Shown: piece after piece, positions 16,004 through 24,714 of the stretch
How the letters are laid out: the number at the start of each line of letters is the position of its first letter
Numbering within the stretch: the first letter of the stretch is position 1
Source: Planctomycetota bacterium
GTDB taxonomy: Bacteria > Planctomycetota > UBA8108 > UBA1146
Assembly (NCBI GenBank): GCA_016776905.1
Contig: JADHSM010000020.1
Location: 1-53,711 of the forward strand
Length of the DNA stretch: 53,711 bases
Reading direction: 5' to 3'
The notes under the pieces: generated by a model
Database searches by the model: none
Told to the model about the DNA's origin: nothing
The model's input: the letters and a program-made list of their open reading frames with translations, nothing else
Position numbers and translations under genes: made by a program

Positions 16004-17074
16004 TTAGACCTCTTCAAAGAACCAAGGCTTGAGCACCTGCAGTCGAGACTCATAGTCTTCCGGATCCAGCAGCCAGTTCGTGCTCGCCACGGACGAGAGC
16101 AGACTGTTTCCATCCTGAGGTGTAAAGCAGAATCCCGTAATCCAGCGACCATCCACAACAGAAAGGGTCTCATGCGGGATCACAGTCTGATTCAAGATTC
16201 TTCCGAAGAATCCATGATCACGGCCAAAGCTGAACACCTGATTTGCAGATTTCTTATAGGTCACCGCTAAGCGGTCATTTTCTTTGATGAGCTGGAGAAG
16301 CTCTTCGACTGAAGTATCTTTCTCGACGCGAATTCTGAAGCGCAATGTGTGCATGTACTGAGAGTTCAATTTCACAGCGCTGGAGAAAAGGTTTTGATAG
16401 TTGAGATTCATCGTCTTGAACAAATGATGGGCATCTCTGGCATGGTGTGTGCCAAACTCTTTATCCTTGTGCTTGCCGACCTGCGGAGACGGTGCAAATC
16501 CAGCATCCTGACTCACGTCATTCGCTCTTCTCATACAAACAAAGTCTGCTGAGACAAGGTTTTGAGGCTGACGCCCATTATCCATGGCTAATGTTTTGAG
16601 AATCGCAGCAAGGTTGTGAGTATTGCAAGAAACTACATGCAAAAATCTGTCTTCGCCTGGAATGAGAGCATCGTCATTGATCCCGCGAGCGTACATCTTT
16701 CCGAATCCGAATTCGGATCCTTGAGCGATGAATCCCTTCACGCTGGATGCGCCTTCATAGAATTCGGACTTGTTCGCAAGTCCTGCTCCAGAAGGAGTGC
16801 AGTCGATGACTACCGCAGATCGCTCAATCGCTTCACGAGTTTCCAGAGAAGCATTCAATCCTAACTTCTCAAACCCTGACATCGCCTCGGAAGAAGTGGA
16901 CAACTTCGCTCCTCTGTCGAGAAGCGTTTTCACCTTGGATCTGTCGGTATAGAGAGGACTTCGCTTATTGAAAGTGACCTCGTCGATTCCGAGTTTCTCC
17001 TTAAAGTGACACAATAGCCCAATAAGCGGCTCACCGATGGTACCGGTACCGACGACGTGGACGATTCTGGACAT
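16004..17074 (-). CDS. Archaeal-type (type II) glyceraldehyde-3-phosphate dehydrogenase-like protein
   Basis: This 356-residue protein has an N-terminal Rossmann motif VVGTGTIGEP (7-16), then VIDCTPSGAG (89-98). The active-site cysteine is Cys150 in VVSCNTHN, matching the SCNTTGL site of type II (archaeal) GAPDH, and an MRRANDxS segment follows. Bacterial type I enzymes have SCTTN instead. It would oxidise glyceraldehyde 3-phosphate or a related phosphorylated aldehyde, with NAD(P). The site is SCNTHN rather than SCNTTG, so the substrate may differ. The ATG at 17074 has AGGGGGAC upstream. The frame extends to 17191 without a second start signal. It has its own unit after the terminator at 17204. 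Confidence 0.8.
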   Translation of the reverse strand: MSRIVHVVGTGTIGEPLIGLLCHFKEKLGIDEVTFNKRSPLYTDRSKVKTLLDRGAKLSTSSEAMSGFEKLGLNASLETREAIERSAVVIDCTPSGAGLANKSEFYEGASSVKGFIAQGSEFGFGKMYARGINDDALIPGEDRFLHVVSCNTHNLAAILKTLAMDNGRQPQNLVSADFVCMRRANDVSQDAGFAPSPQVGKHKDKEFGTHHARDAHHLFKTMNLNYQNLFSSAVKLNSQYMHTLRFRIRVEKDTSVEELLQLIKENDRLAVTYKKSANQVFSFGRDHGFFGRILNQTVIPHETLSVVDGRWITGFCFTPQDGNSLLSSVASTNWLLDPEDYESRLQVLKPWFFEEV

Positions 17075-17203
17075 GGATTGTCCCCCTTTTGTCTCGAGTT
17101 CCAAGATCAACCACTGGGTCAACGTGACACCGGGGAAGATCCCAACCCTACTAATATTAGGGGACACATGGGACTCTTGCGAGTAATACACCGGAGAAGA
17201 AAA

Positions 17204-17235
17204 AAGGCCCTGCCGATATGCACCGGCAGGGCCTT
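17204..17235 (-). terminator. Intrinsic terminator after the glycine-rich lipoprotein gene
   Basis: AAGGCCCTGCCG and its perfect complement form a 12-bp stem with an 8-nt loop. On the minus strand it runs into a T-rich tract. It lies about 35 nt beyond the stop of the lipoprotein gene. Confidence 0.92.
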
Positions 17236-17270
17236 ATTCAGCCCAATGGGCTTTATTTGAGCGAAGACTC

Positions 17271-20200
17271 TTACGGAACTGGAATCGGTTCAGAAAAATC
17301 GATTTCAGCACTGTCTAGGGTGGGAGCGAAACTGCCCCCGGCAAAATCCTGATAGAGAAGGAAAATCATTCGAATCGCCTCAGCTCTATCGCCCAAAGCT
17401 GCGGGGTCACTCACGACTCCCAATGAGGGTCCGATCAATCCACCGCTGGTATCACTAACAGCGAATCCTTCGTAAAGAACCTTCAGATTACCAAGGTTGC
17501 CACCATCTCCGGAGATCTGCGTAAAGACACCGTTCGAGATTTCGTTGAGACCCAGAGTAATCCCGGAATCTGTCACCAATCGATACGGCACCGAGAATGC
17601 AGAACTCAATTCCTTGCTGAAGGAGAAGAACTCATTATTGATCGGTTCCGGTTGAACATTGATGCCATCAGCGAAGCCAAGAGGAGTTTCCACCCTGACC
17701 CAACCTGGAGAGCCCTCGCCCCCAGAGGAGGTTGAGTTGGAAATATCATAGGATAAGCCACCGGGTGCGATGGTATTCGCTTCGCCACCACGGACGTCGA
17801 GTGTGGCACCCGGCTCGATCACGACAACACTCTTGCCTCTGACTCGAATCGCTCCACCTGCTCCGGCTCCACCGGCTCCGCAACCTTCAGGTGCGAAGTA
17901 AGAGTTACCGCCACGTGCTTTGATCAATGCGGTTGCTTGGATCGTCAGTGGCCCACCTGCTGTGATCTCAAGGTAGCCTCCGCCACCTCCGCCACCAGTA
18001 CTGGCCAATGCTGTGGTCGTCCCCGTATTAAAGAGGGCACCTCCACCTGCTCCGCCGACTCCACCCACCTCAAGGGCGATGCTTTGCCCCGGAATCAGTG
18101 GATCAGGAACGAGGAAAGAGCTCGCGCCATAGTTGGATCCGCCATCGCCGGCCAGAGGGAAGACAGGATCGCAATTTCCTGCACCCGTACCGTTGGCCCC
18201 ATCCTCGGCGTATCCACCGCCACCGCCTCCTCCGACTGTACAGAGGGGAAGTTCTCCGGCAGTGGATTGACCCCCTGTCGGTGCTGCAATGAGGTCGGGA
18301 GGAACTGTTCCACCGGGATCGCCACCAGGAGGAACTCCTGTATCAATCAACTCGACAGGAACGCCTGGAGGGATTCCTCCATCAGATCCAGGAGTAAAGG
18401 TCGACGCATCCGTCACCGATCCACCCGCTCCGCCGAATCCTCCGCCAGGTCCGGGAGTACCCCCGGCTCCACCGGTCGGTGGAACGGCAACCAGATCGGG
18501 AGCTTCTCCCGCTTGCCCACTCAAATCGATGGTTCCTGCAATGTTGACCAATCCCTGTGATCTCAGGAACAGGGCATTCGATCCCTGAGTATTAATTTCA
18601 ACACCGTCCTGAACGACGAGTGAGGCGAACTCAAAGATTCCATCTGTTCCGAGAATTCCGAGATCTGTCGCAGTGTTATCCGTGATCGATCCGGTATCGG
18701 TATCAATCAGGTACGGAGAGCCCGCCAGTCCAAAGGTCACTTGTTGAGTTCCGTTACCCACTTCGATCGCCCCTGAAGAGATGCCGAAGGATGAACCCAC
18801 ACTTTGAGCCGAGGTTGGATTCAGTGAATCCTCCTCGATCGAGCCGGGAGCCACAAGACTGCCGTTACTCTCAAAGAGAACCAGTCCTTCTCCTCCGTCA
18901 CCGGCTTGCATCAAGTTGCCTGTTGTCGTCTGGTTTCCGCCGGGTCCACCCATCGCGGAAATGATCGCTGTCGATCCTATCTCCAGATTACCACTGGAAC
19001 GGACGACGAGAGTTCCCCCGCCTCCTCCACCACCGGCTCCGGAGTTCGCTCCGGCGACGCCCGTCAGGCCTGCGCCTCCATTGAGCAAAATTTCACCCGT
19101 GATACGCACAGCACCATCGGCTACGACCATGATGGCACCGCCACCACCTCCGCCACCGCCGCCATTATTGACAATCGGAGGAGCCGTAGTGGGCTGACGA
19201 CGAATACCTGATCCGCCACCTGCTCCCCCGCCTCCACCAGAAAGATTCAATCCCAGCGGGTCAGTGATGGGCGCACCACCGCGACCGTTGAAGCCGCGAT
19301 TCACTGAAGTAAAGGAGTTATCGTTGATGGCATCTTCACCCGCAGATCCACCGCCGCCGCCGCCGCCGCTTCCGGGACGGGCGACAAAGATAGCTGCAGG
19401 AATGATGATTTCAACATCGCTACCGGCTGTTCCTCCGAACTCACCATCGGTAGCTGGAGTGATGGTGTCGACGGTTTGAGTCGCTCCGTCGACAGTGATA
19501 GTTCCGCCGTCTCCCCCTTGACCACCACCGGGTCCGGGAAGACCTCCTAAACCTCCATTGTTGTTGTCGCCATTGGTTCCATCTTGTCCCGAGAAATCGA
19601 GATTGGCGGCCAATGAGAACACGAGGTCATTCGAATCTCCGGTACCTGCGCAACGGAAGATCAATGGAGTCGGCTGCGGATTCGGGAATGTGAGAATCGC
19701 ACCCTGCTCAATGATCATGGTTCGTAAATGGAATTCCCCAGGCACAGGGCCGATGGGAAGAACCTCAAACACATTGAACTCATCTGTCACGTTGAAAATC
19801 GAGCCATTGCCCTGATTCAATTCGTAAACATTTTCAGCCTGTAACACGACGTCGACAGTACCGAGGCCTGTATCACCGCTGAAATTTGTTTCGTTGGATG
19901 CAGGATTAAAGCTCAGTTGACCTGATCCCCAAATCGCTGTGCCGCCCCCTGAGAAATCGAAGTTGGCTGGATTATCGAAAGGCTCGAAAACCGTACCGCC
20001 CTCAATCACGGAAGAGTCATTTTGAATCAGCATAATCCCCGATTCCCAAACGCCCGCATCATCACTGAGCGCAGTCACAGGAACGGGATTATCAGCGGCG
20101 ACTCTGATTCTAATCGGAGTCGGTCCGCCAGTATCAGGAAGGTCAAGGAAACTGTCCCACATGAAGACCATCTCCGTACCACCATTGACGGCGTAAGGAG

Positions 20201-21284
20201 TCTGCTCCGCCAAGAGCAGGCTTCCTGGACAAAATCCAACTCCTGAGAAATCGGAAGTGGGATCGTCAAAACTCGAGCAAGGTAGCCAAGTCCCAGAGTT
20301 GGCCGGATTTTCGAACTCCGGAATGAAGTCGAAGCGACCTTTAGCAGGAAAACAGCCCACGACAAATTTGAGGGGCACGACACCCGAACGAACACCAGCA
20401 GGAACGAGACCCGCTGTCACGTAAGGAGGCATGTCCGAAAATTCACCGGCCGCCACCGCTCTGACCAAAGGAACGTCAATACTGGAACTGTTCAAAGGCA
20501 AACCTGTTGTGGAAGCCTGCAGACTCATCCTCAAGGCAGAGGTGTCACCGGATGGAATGATGCCACCCGGAATCTCCACGGTGATCGCTTCCATCTCTGG
20601 CGGGACGTTGTAGTTGGCAGTGTTCGGAGTTCCAGCCGTGACGCTGTCTGCAGGGATCGATGAAGTTCCATCATCGACTGTGGCTCCTGTGACACCGATC
20701 ATGTTGTATCCATATATGACGACGACTTCTGGATTGATCTGAGTGACGACGGGTCCTCCCGGATAGCTCAAAAGTTGGTTACCCGCATCACCGACGGCAT
20801 ACCCGATAATTTCGGGAGCTGCGGTGAAGATACCTGCACCGGCATTGATGCCATCCACGAAAAGAGTGACAGGTCCGCTGCGCACTCCACCTGGAACCAT
20901 AGCGGTCAAGGTCGACACAGCACCACATGCGGCTGGATCCGTGGGATCTTCGGGAGTGACATTGAAGTTTATGATCAGAGCATCAATGGAAACTTCTCCA
21001 CTGAAACTGGACATGACAACCCTGTTACCACCGGGGGTGTCAGAGAAGTTGACCCCAGTAAAGGTGATCAAACTTCCTGCCTGACCGATGACTGGGCCCA
21101 CCGCATTCACCAGTGGCTGGTCACAGACCGGCGGTGGTGGCTCGGGTGGAGGATCTGTAATGACTGGATCCCCAAATTGAGCTCCGAATCGTTGTCCGGT
21201 ATCGCAACCCCCGAGAACGGTGGCCAAAATGATCAGTAAAAGTATCGGCCGGATGGATCCGGTGAACCTCTGAGCGTCGAGCAC
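17271..21284 (-). CDS. Very large glycine-rich lipoprotein with IPT/TIG domain
   Basis: This is a secreted lipoprotein of about 1,338 residues. The signal peptide ends in a lipobox LGGC near residue 27. An IPT/TIG-like fold (VGPVIGQAGSLITFTGVNF) follows, then mixed beta domains. Two long glycine-rich modules (about residues 560-830 and 880-1200) have poly-Gly runs of 7-9 interspersed with short beta-strand-like pieces such as GGAIMVV and GGTLVV. These look like stacked beta-roll or glycine-rich helical surface domains, but I cannot name the family. The GTG at 21284 has AAAGGAGAG upstream and gives a compact signal peptide. The ATG at 21311 is less good. It is a single-gene unit with its own terminator. 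A role at the cell surface is likely but unproven. Confidence 0.9.
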   Translation of the reverse strand: MLDAQRFTGSIRPILLLIILATVLGGCDTGQRFGAQFGDPVITDPPPEPPPPVCDQPLVNAVGPVIGQAGSLITFTGVNFSDTPGGNRVVMSSFSGEVSIDALIINFNVTPEDPTDPAACGAVSTLTAMVPGGVRSGPVTLFVDGINAGAGIFTAAPEIIGYAVGDAGNQLLSYPGGPVVTQINPEVVVIYGYNMIGVTGATVDDGTSSIPADSVTAGTPNTANYNVPPEMEAITVEIPGGIIPSGDTSALRMSLQASTTGLPLNSSSIDVPLVRAVAAGEFSDMPPYVTAGLVPAGVRSGVVPLKFVVGCFPAKGRFDFIPEFENPANSGTWLPCSSFDDPTSDFSGVGFCPGSLLLAEQTPYAVNGGTEMVFMWDSFLDLPDTGGPTPIRIRVAADNPVPVTALSDDAGVWESGIMLIQNDSSVIEGGTVFEPFDNPANFDFSGGGTAIWGSGQLSFNPASNETNFSGDTGLGTVDVVLQAENVYELNQGNGSIFNVTDEFNVFEVLPIGPVPGEFHLRTMIIEQGAILTFPNPQPTPLIFRCAGTGDSNDLVFSLAANLDFSGQDGTNGDNNNGGLGGLPGPGGGQGGDGGTITVDGATQTVDTITPATDGEFGGTAGSDVEIIIPAAIFVARPGSGGGGGGGSAGEDAINDNSFTSVNRGFNGRGGAPITDPLGLNLSGGGGGAGGGSGIRRQPTTAPPIVNNGGGGGGGGGAIMVVADGAVRITGEILLNGGAGLTGVAGANSGAGGGGGGGTLVVRSSGNLEIGSTAIISAMGGPGGNQTTTGNLMQAGDGGEGLVLFESNGSLVAPGSIEEDSLNPTSAQSVGSSFGISSGAIEVGNGTQQVTFGLAGSPYLIDTDTGSITDNTATDLGILGTDGIFEFASLVVQDGVEINTQGSNALFLRSQGLVNIAGTIDLSGQAGEAPDLVAVPPTGGAGGTPGPGGGFGGAGGSVTDASTFTPGSDGGIPPGVPVELIDTGVPPGGDPGGTVPPDLIAAPTGGQSTAGELPLCTVGGGGGGGYAEDGANGTGAGNCDPVFPLAGDGGSNYGASSFLVPDPLIPGQSIALEVGGVGGAGGGALFNTGTTTALASTGGGGGGGYLEITAGGPLTIQATALIKARGGNSYFAPEGCGAGGAGAGGAIRVRGKSVVVIEPGATLDVRGGEANTIAPGGLSYDISNSTSSGGEGSPGWVRVETPLGFADGINVQPEPINNEFFSFSKELSSAFSVPYRLVTDSGITLGLNEISNGVFTQISGDGGNLGNLKVLYEGFAVSDTSGGLIGPSLGVVSDPAALGDRAEAIRMIFLLYQDFAGGSFAPTLDSAEIDFSEPIPVP

Positions 21285-22124
21285 GGGGGCTCTCCTTTCC
21301 CTCGGATGCATGACACCACTAAAAAGGCATCACGTTGGGCGACCTTTGGATGGGATATCCAAAGCCGAGGCTGTCTGCTTCATTTCCATCAGTCAGAATC
21401 AACTTTGAGGCGTCGAGAAAACGGGTCGAGAAAGAAGGAGTGCGTTGTTCGCTTTCCCCGTTGTCGTCCCTTTTCTGATCCTCACATGCTGTTACTTACA
21501 CCAGACCTCTTGCAACACTGCAGTGATATCTATGCCACTGTTTTCACGTCGTCCCCTCCATCAAGGAGGGAGGGCATGAGACTTGAAGCAAACTTCAAGC
21601 CAGTTCATCAAATCACCTCAAATACCCTTCTCCGGGTTCATTATCAGTGATAAACCGGGAGAACATCCCGGTTCACACCTCGAGAAAACTTGACGATCCC
21701 ACATCGACTTGTGCCAACTATGACACGACCCCGTCGAATCGGATCGACCTGTTTTCCAGAAATCACCTTCACTGAAAAGGCAACCTGCGGAATCATCTCA
21801 GGAGTCATAAATCCCCCCGAGAAGAAAATGGTAAATGGACTCCGTCAGGAGCAACTCGCCACTTCCACAGCATATTCACAAAAGGCCTTCGCAACAGCAA
21901 GGTATCGTATCCCGAGGTCTCGGGGAGTCAAGTTCAGGAGACTGGCGTTCACTCATTCGGGACTGCAATATAGGGGTGGCTCGGGGTCCCGTAGAGGTTT
22001 TTGAGCCGGATGGGATATTTCAGCCGGCATCTCGGGAAGGGTCTTCCCTCCCGTTTAAAGTCGCTCCCACCCACTGACACGGCTCGAAAAGGCTCTCAGA
22101 GTACTTTGAGAGGGAAGGAACCGA
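21285..22124. other. Intergenic region between divergent secreted/membrane protein genes
   Basis: About 840 nt holds no convincing gene; the short open frames have no ribosome site or protein-like composition. A GC-rich inverted repeat AACCGGGA-gaaca-TCCCGGTT lies at 21653-21673. GGGAAG/CTTCCC hairpins near 22034-22050 and CTCTCA/TGAGAG arms near 22094-22113 lie just before the next gene. I recognise no tRNA, RNase P or tmRNA. Confidence 0.5.
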
Positions 22125-23993
22125 TTGAGGCGTCTGATAGAACGCATCTTTTCCCGTGAAATCGGTGCTTTTCGCCGATTTCTGACACGGTGGAGGAAAA
22201 AGCCCTCTTCGATGTCGGCATCGCCCTCCACGAGTCGGCGGTCCGTCACCGAGAAACCATCTCACTCTCCACCCAAAGCACATCACCCTCCACCCAAAGC
22301 ACATCACCCTCAACCCAAAACACATCACCCAGCTGCTGAGAAGGGATCGCCCAAAAAAGCGAAGCCCCCCCTTCGCCCCAGAGAGAAGAGGGTCGATGCG
22401 ACTTCCCAGAAGAAAACGGCGCCTAGAGCTTCCAGCCAAAAGAAATTTCCCGTATCTCCGTCCCCCCACAACAAACGAGTAGCCTCCCGAAAAAGCAGCG
22501 CAAAACCAAACCGTATCGCTCCCCAACGTGGAAAACATCTTGCCAGAGAAATCGCTAAAACTCCTGAGGACCCCTTCGCCTCCACAGTGGGGTCAGCCGT
22601 CTTTCATCTGGTCTTGTTACTCATTCTTATTCCGTTCCTGACACCCCAACCCAGCCCTCCCCCTGAGCCATCGCGACTCGTGATCCGTTATATTCCTCGG
22701 GAAGAATCGCAACCTGAAAAAGAAACACCAACACCGGAGAAGACTCCACCAGAAATCACTGAAGAGAAACCTGTTCTCCCGGTCCCTGATACTGAAGAAA
22801 TCAGCGACCCCTCTCCTCCCGGTAACACCGAGGCACAAACACAACCCAAAGTCTTTTCTTCCGATGCAGACTCTTCCCACACTCCCACCGGAAGAACCGG
22901 CAAAGGGAGAGTGAAAGCCCTCTCTCTTCACGGAGGAAATGCCCAAACCGAATCCGCAGTAGCCGCAGGAATCGACTGGCTCATACGACATCAATCACCG
23001 GAAGGGAATTGGGCACCTGAACGCTTTGACAAGCGATGCGCCGATACTGAAAACCCCTGCGATGGTCTTGGATATGCCGAGCACCAAGCAGGTATCACAA
23101 GCTTGGCATTGCTCGCCCTTCTCGGAGATGGACACGTCCCCTCTGCAAGTGGAAGTACAAGAGAACAGTCCGCGTTCCTTGCTCTTTCATGGCTGATCGA
23201 CCACCAAGATAAGACGGGGTGTATTCGAAGTGCCAAAGGAGATTCACCTCGCAATATGTACGATCACGGCATCGCGACATTCGCTTTATGTGAAGCAGCT
23301 CAATTGATGCGGGACCCCGTCATTGAAAAGAAAGCTCTCCTCGCCCTGACTTTCATCGAAGAGGCACAACAACCGGGTGGTGGCTGGGATTACTTTCCCT
23401 CTCCGACTTTACGAAATGATCTCTCCATCACAGGCTGGCAAGTCTTGGCGATACAAGCAGGACGCAAACTGGGGTTCCTTCCATCTCATCGCCTCACTGA
23501 AAAACTGAATCGTTTTCTTCAACGTTCGATCAAACCCTCTGGACGAGCAACTTATGCAGACAGAGGTCGAGGTCGAGGTCGTGGAGGTTACGGGATCGAT
23601 GCGGTAGGTCTCCTGACTCGCATCATTCATGGTGAATCTCCACACTCACTTCAAAGTCGTCAAATCTCGGCTGACCTGCTGAGACATCTACCCGCCCCTA
23701 CTGAACGTGAAGATTGGGATCGGGAACCTCAATCGATGTACTATTGGTACACAGCCACCTTAGCCCTTTTTCACGTCGGTGGAGCAGCGTGGGATACCTG
23801 GAACTCTTCTTTGCAGGAATTCGTACTTCCAATGCAGCACACTGTTGGAGAACAGCGGGGCTCATGGGACCCAGATCCCAATTGGATCGGCAAAGCAGGG
23901 GGTCGGGTGGCTCAAACAGCCCTAGGAGTCCTCACCTTCGAGACTTACTTCCGATACACACCCATATACAGGCAACTGGGCTCAAAACCCTAA
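22125..23993 (+). CDS. TonB-like membrane protein with terpenoid-cyclase-type repeats
   Basis: This 622-residue protein opens with 150 very basic, Pro-rich cytoplasmic residues, including a threefold PPKAHHP repeat at 49-69. One transmembrane segment lies at about 154-172, followed by a Pro/Glu linker of TonB type (180-250). A C-terminal alpha/alpha-barrel domain (about 285-610) has prenyltransferase/squalene-cyclase-type repeats, recognisable by SPEGNW, GGGWDYF and GSWDP. The DxDD catalytic motif of squalene cyclases is not seen, so it may bind rather than cyclise. Such proteins are frequent in planctomycetes (from memory). The start is TTG at 22125 after GGAAGGA. A PDZ protein gene follows 118 nt later. 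Confidence 0.85.
   Translation: MRRLIERIFSREIGAFRRFLTRWRKKPSSMSASPSTSRRSVTEKPSHSPPKAHHPPPKAHHPQPKTHHPAAEKGSPKKAKPPLRPREKRVDATSQKKTAPRASSQKKFPVSPSPHNKRVASRKSSAKPNRIAPQRGKHLAREIAKTPEDPFASTVGSAVFHLVLLLILIPFLTPQPSPPPEPSRLVIRYIPREESQPEKETPTPEKTPPEITEEKPVLPVPDTEEISDPSPPGNTEAQTQPKVFSSDADSSHTPTGRTGKGRVKALSLHGGNAQTESAVAAGIDWLIRHQSPEGNWAPERFDKRCADTENPCDGLGYAEHQAGITSLALLALLGDGHVPSASGSTREQSAFLALSWLIDHQDKTGCIRSAKGDSPRNMYDHGIATFALCEAAQLMRDPVIEKKALLALTFIEEAQQPGGGWDYFPSPTLRNDLSITGWQVLAIQAGRKLGFLPSHRLTEKLNRFLQRSIKPSGRATYADRGRGRGRGGYGIDAVGLLTRIIHGESPHSLQSRQISADLLRHLPAPTEREDWDREPQSMYYWYTATLALFHVGGAAWDTWNSSLQEFVLPMQHTVGEQRGSWDPDPNWIGKAGGRVAQTALGVLTFETYFRYTPIYRQLGSKP
22269..22331 (+). repeat. Three tandem 21-bp units
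   Basis: Three near-identical 21-bp copies (22269-22289, 22290-22310, 22311-22331) encode PPKAHHP, PPKAHHP and QPKTHHP in the cytoplasmic tail of the preceding protein. The first two copies are identical and the third differs by a few bases. Confidence 0.95.
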
Positions 23994-24111
23994 TTACTGA
24001 ATCGGCTAGAATTCCCGCTCGAGTTCGGGGAATCATGAAACAAATCCGCCTTTCGAGTATAGTCGGACCTCAGGCAGGTCTCCCCGTGGAGCCCATCAGA
24101 AGGAGAATTCC

Positions 24112-24690
24112 TTGAATCTCATCGACAAAATTCTTTGGGGTATATTGACCCTCATTATGCTCTTGGCTCTCACTTGGGGTTTGGTCATCGGGCTCCCGAG
24201 TTCGATTCCAGATGTGGCTCTCAAATCGGAGCGTATTTCTATAGAAGAACTACGTAAAAACCTGACTCCAGATCAGATCAACTCTCTCAATGAGAATATG
24301 CTTCCTGCACCGAATCCGGAAAGCCCCACCTCCTCAAGAAGAACTCCCCAATCGGAAGTCTTCAGAATCAATCGCCCATTACTGAAGAAACTTGGAAATC
24401 GTACTGAGTGTCAACAAGAGTTGATGAACGCTTCCAGCCAATTGATGGAAGATGGATCTCTTAAAATCTTCAATATTCAGGCGGGGTGCTTGCTCGACAA
24501 GGTGGGGCTCAAAGACGACGACCGACTCAAAATGGTCAACGGCCAGTCGATAGACTTCTCTTCAATAGGAGCTGTCATTTCGTCGCATACGAATAGTCTG
24601 GGTCAATTAAATTCGGGCGCACCGGTTGTGATACAAATCGAGCGGAGAGGCAAGATGATCGCTCTGGTCATCGACCCGACCGGACTCTAG
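24112..24690 (+). CDS. Membrane-anchored PDZ-domain protein, GspC-like
   Basis: This 192-residue protein has an N-terminal transmembrane anchor (about 8-28), a periplasmic linker, and a C-terminal PDZ domain (about 115-190) with IFNIQAGCLLDKVGLKDDDRL and VNGQSID. The preceding INRPLLKKL and the layout resemble GspC, the clamp of type II secretion systems. No other Gsp gene is nearby, so it may be a stand-alone relative. The start is TTG with AAGGAG 6 nt upstream. It follows the terpenoid-cyclase-repeat gene on the same strand and may be co-transcribed and work with it at the inner membrane. Confidence 0.75.
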   Translation: MNLIDKILWGILTLIMLLALTWGLVIGLPSSIPDVALKSERISIEELRKNLTPDQINSLNENMLPAPNPESPTSSRRTPQSEVFRINRPLLKKLGNRTECQQELMNASSQLMEDGSLKIFNIQAGCLLDKVGLKDDDRLKMVNGQSIDFSSIGAVISSHTNSLGQLNSGAPVVIQIERRGKMIALVIDPTGL

Positions 24691-24714
24691 CCTCCCCGCT
24701 CTGTATTCAGTTAC

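Noticed and set aside
17900..19600. Several open frames antisense to the glycine-rich lipoprotein
   Set aside because: Glycine-rich coding DNA leaves few stops on the other strand. The products are low-complexity and have no start signals.
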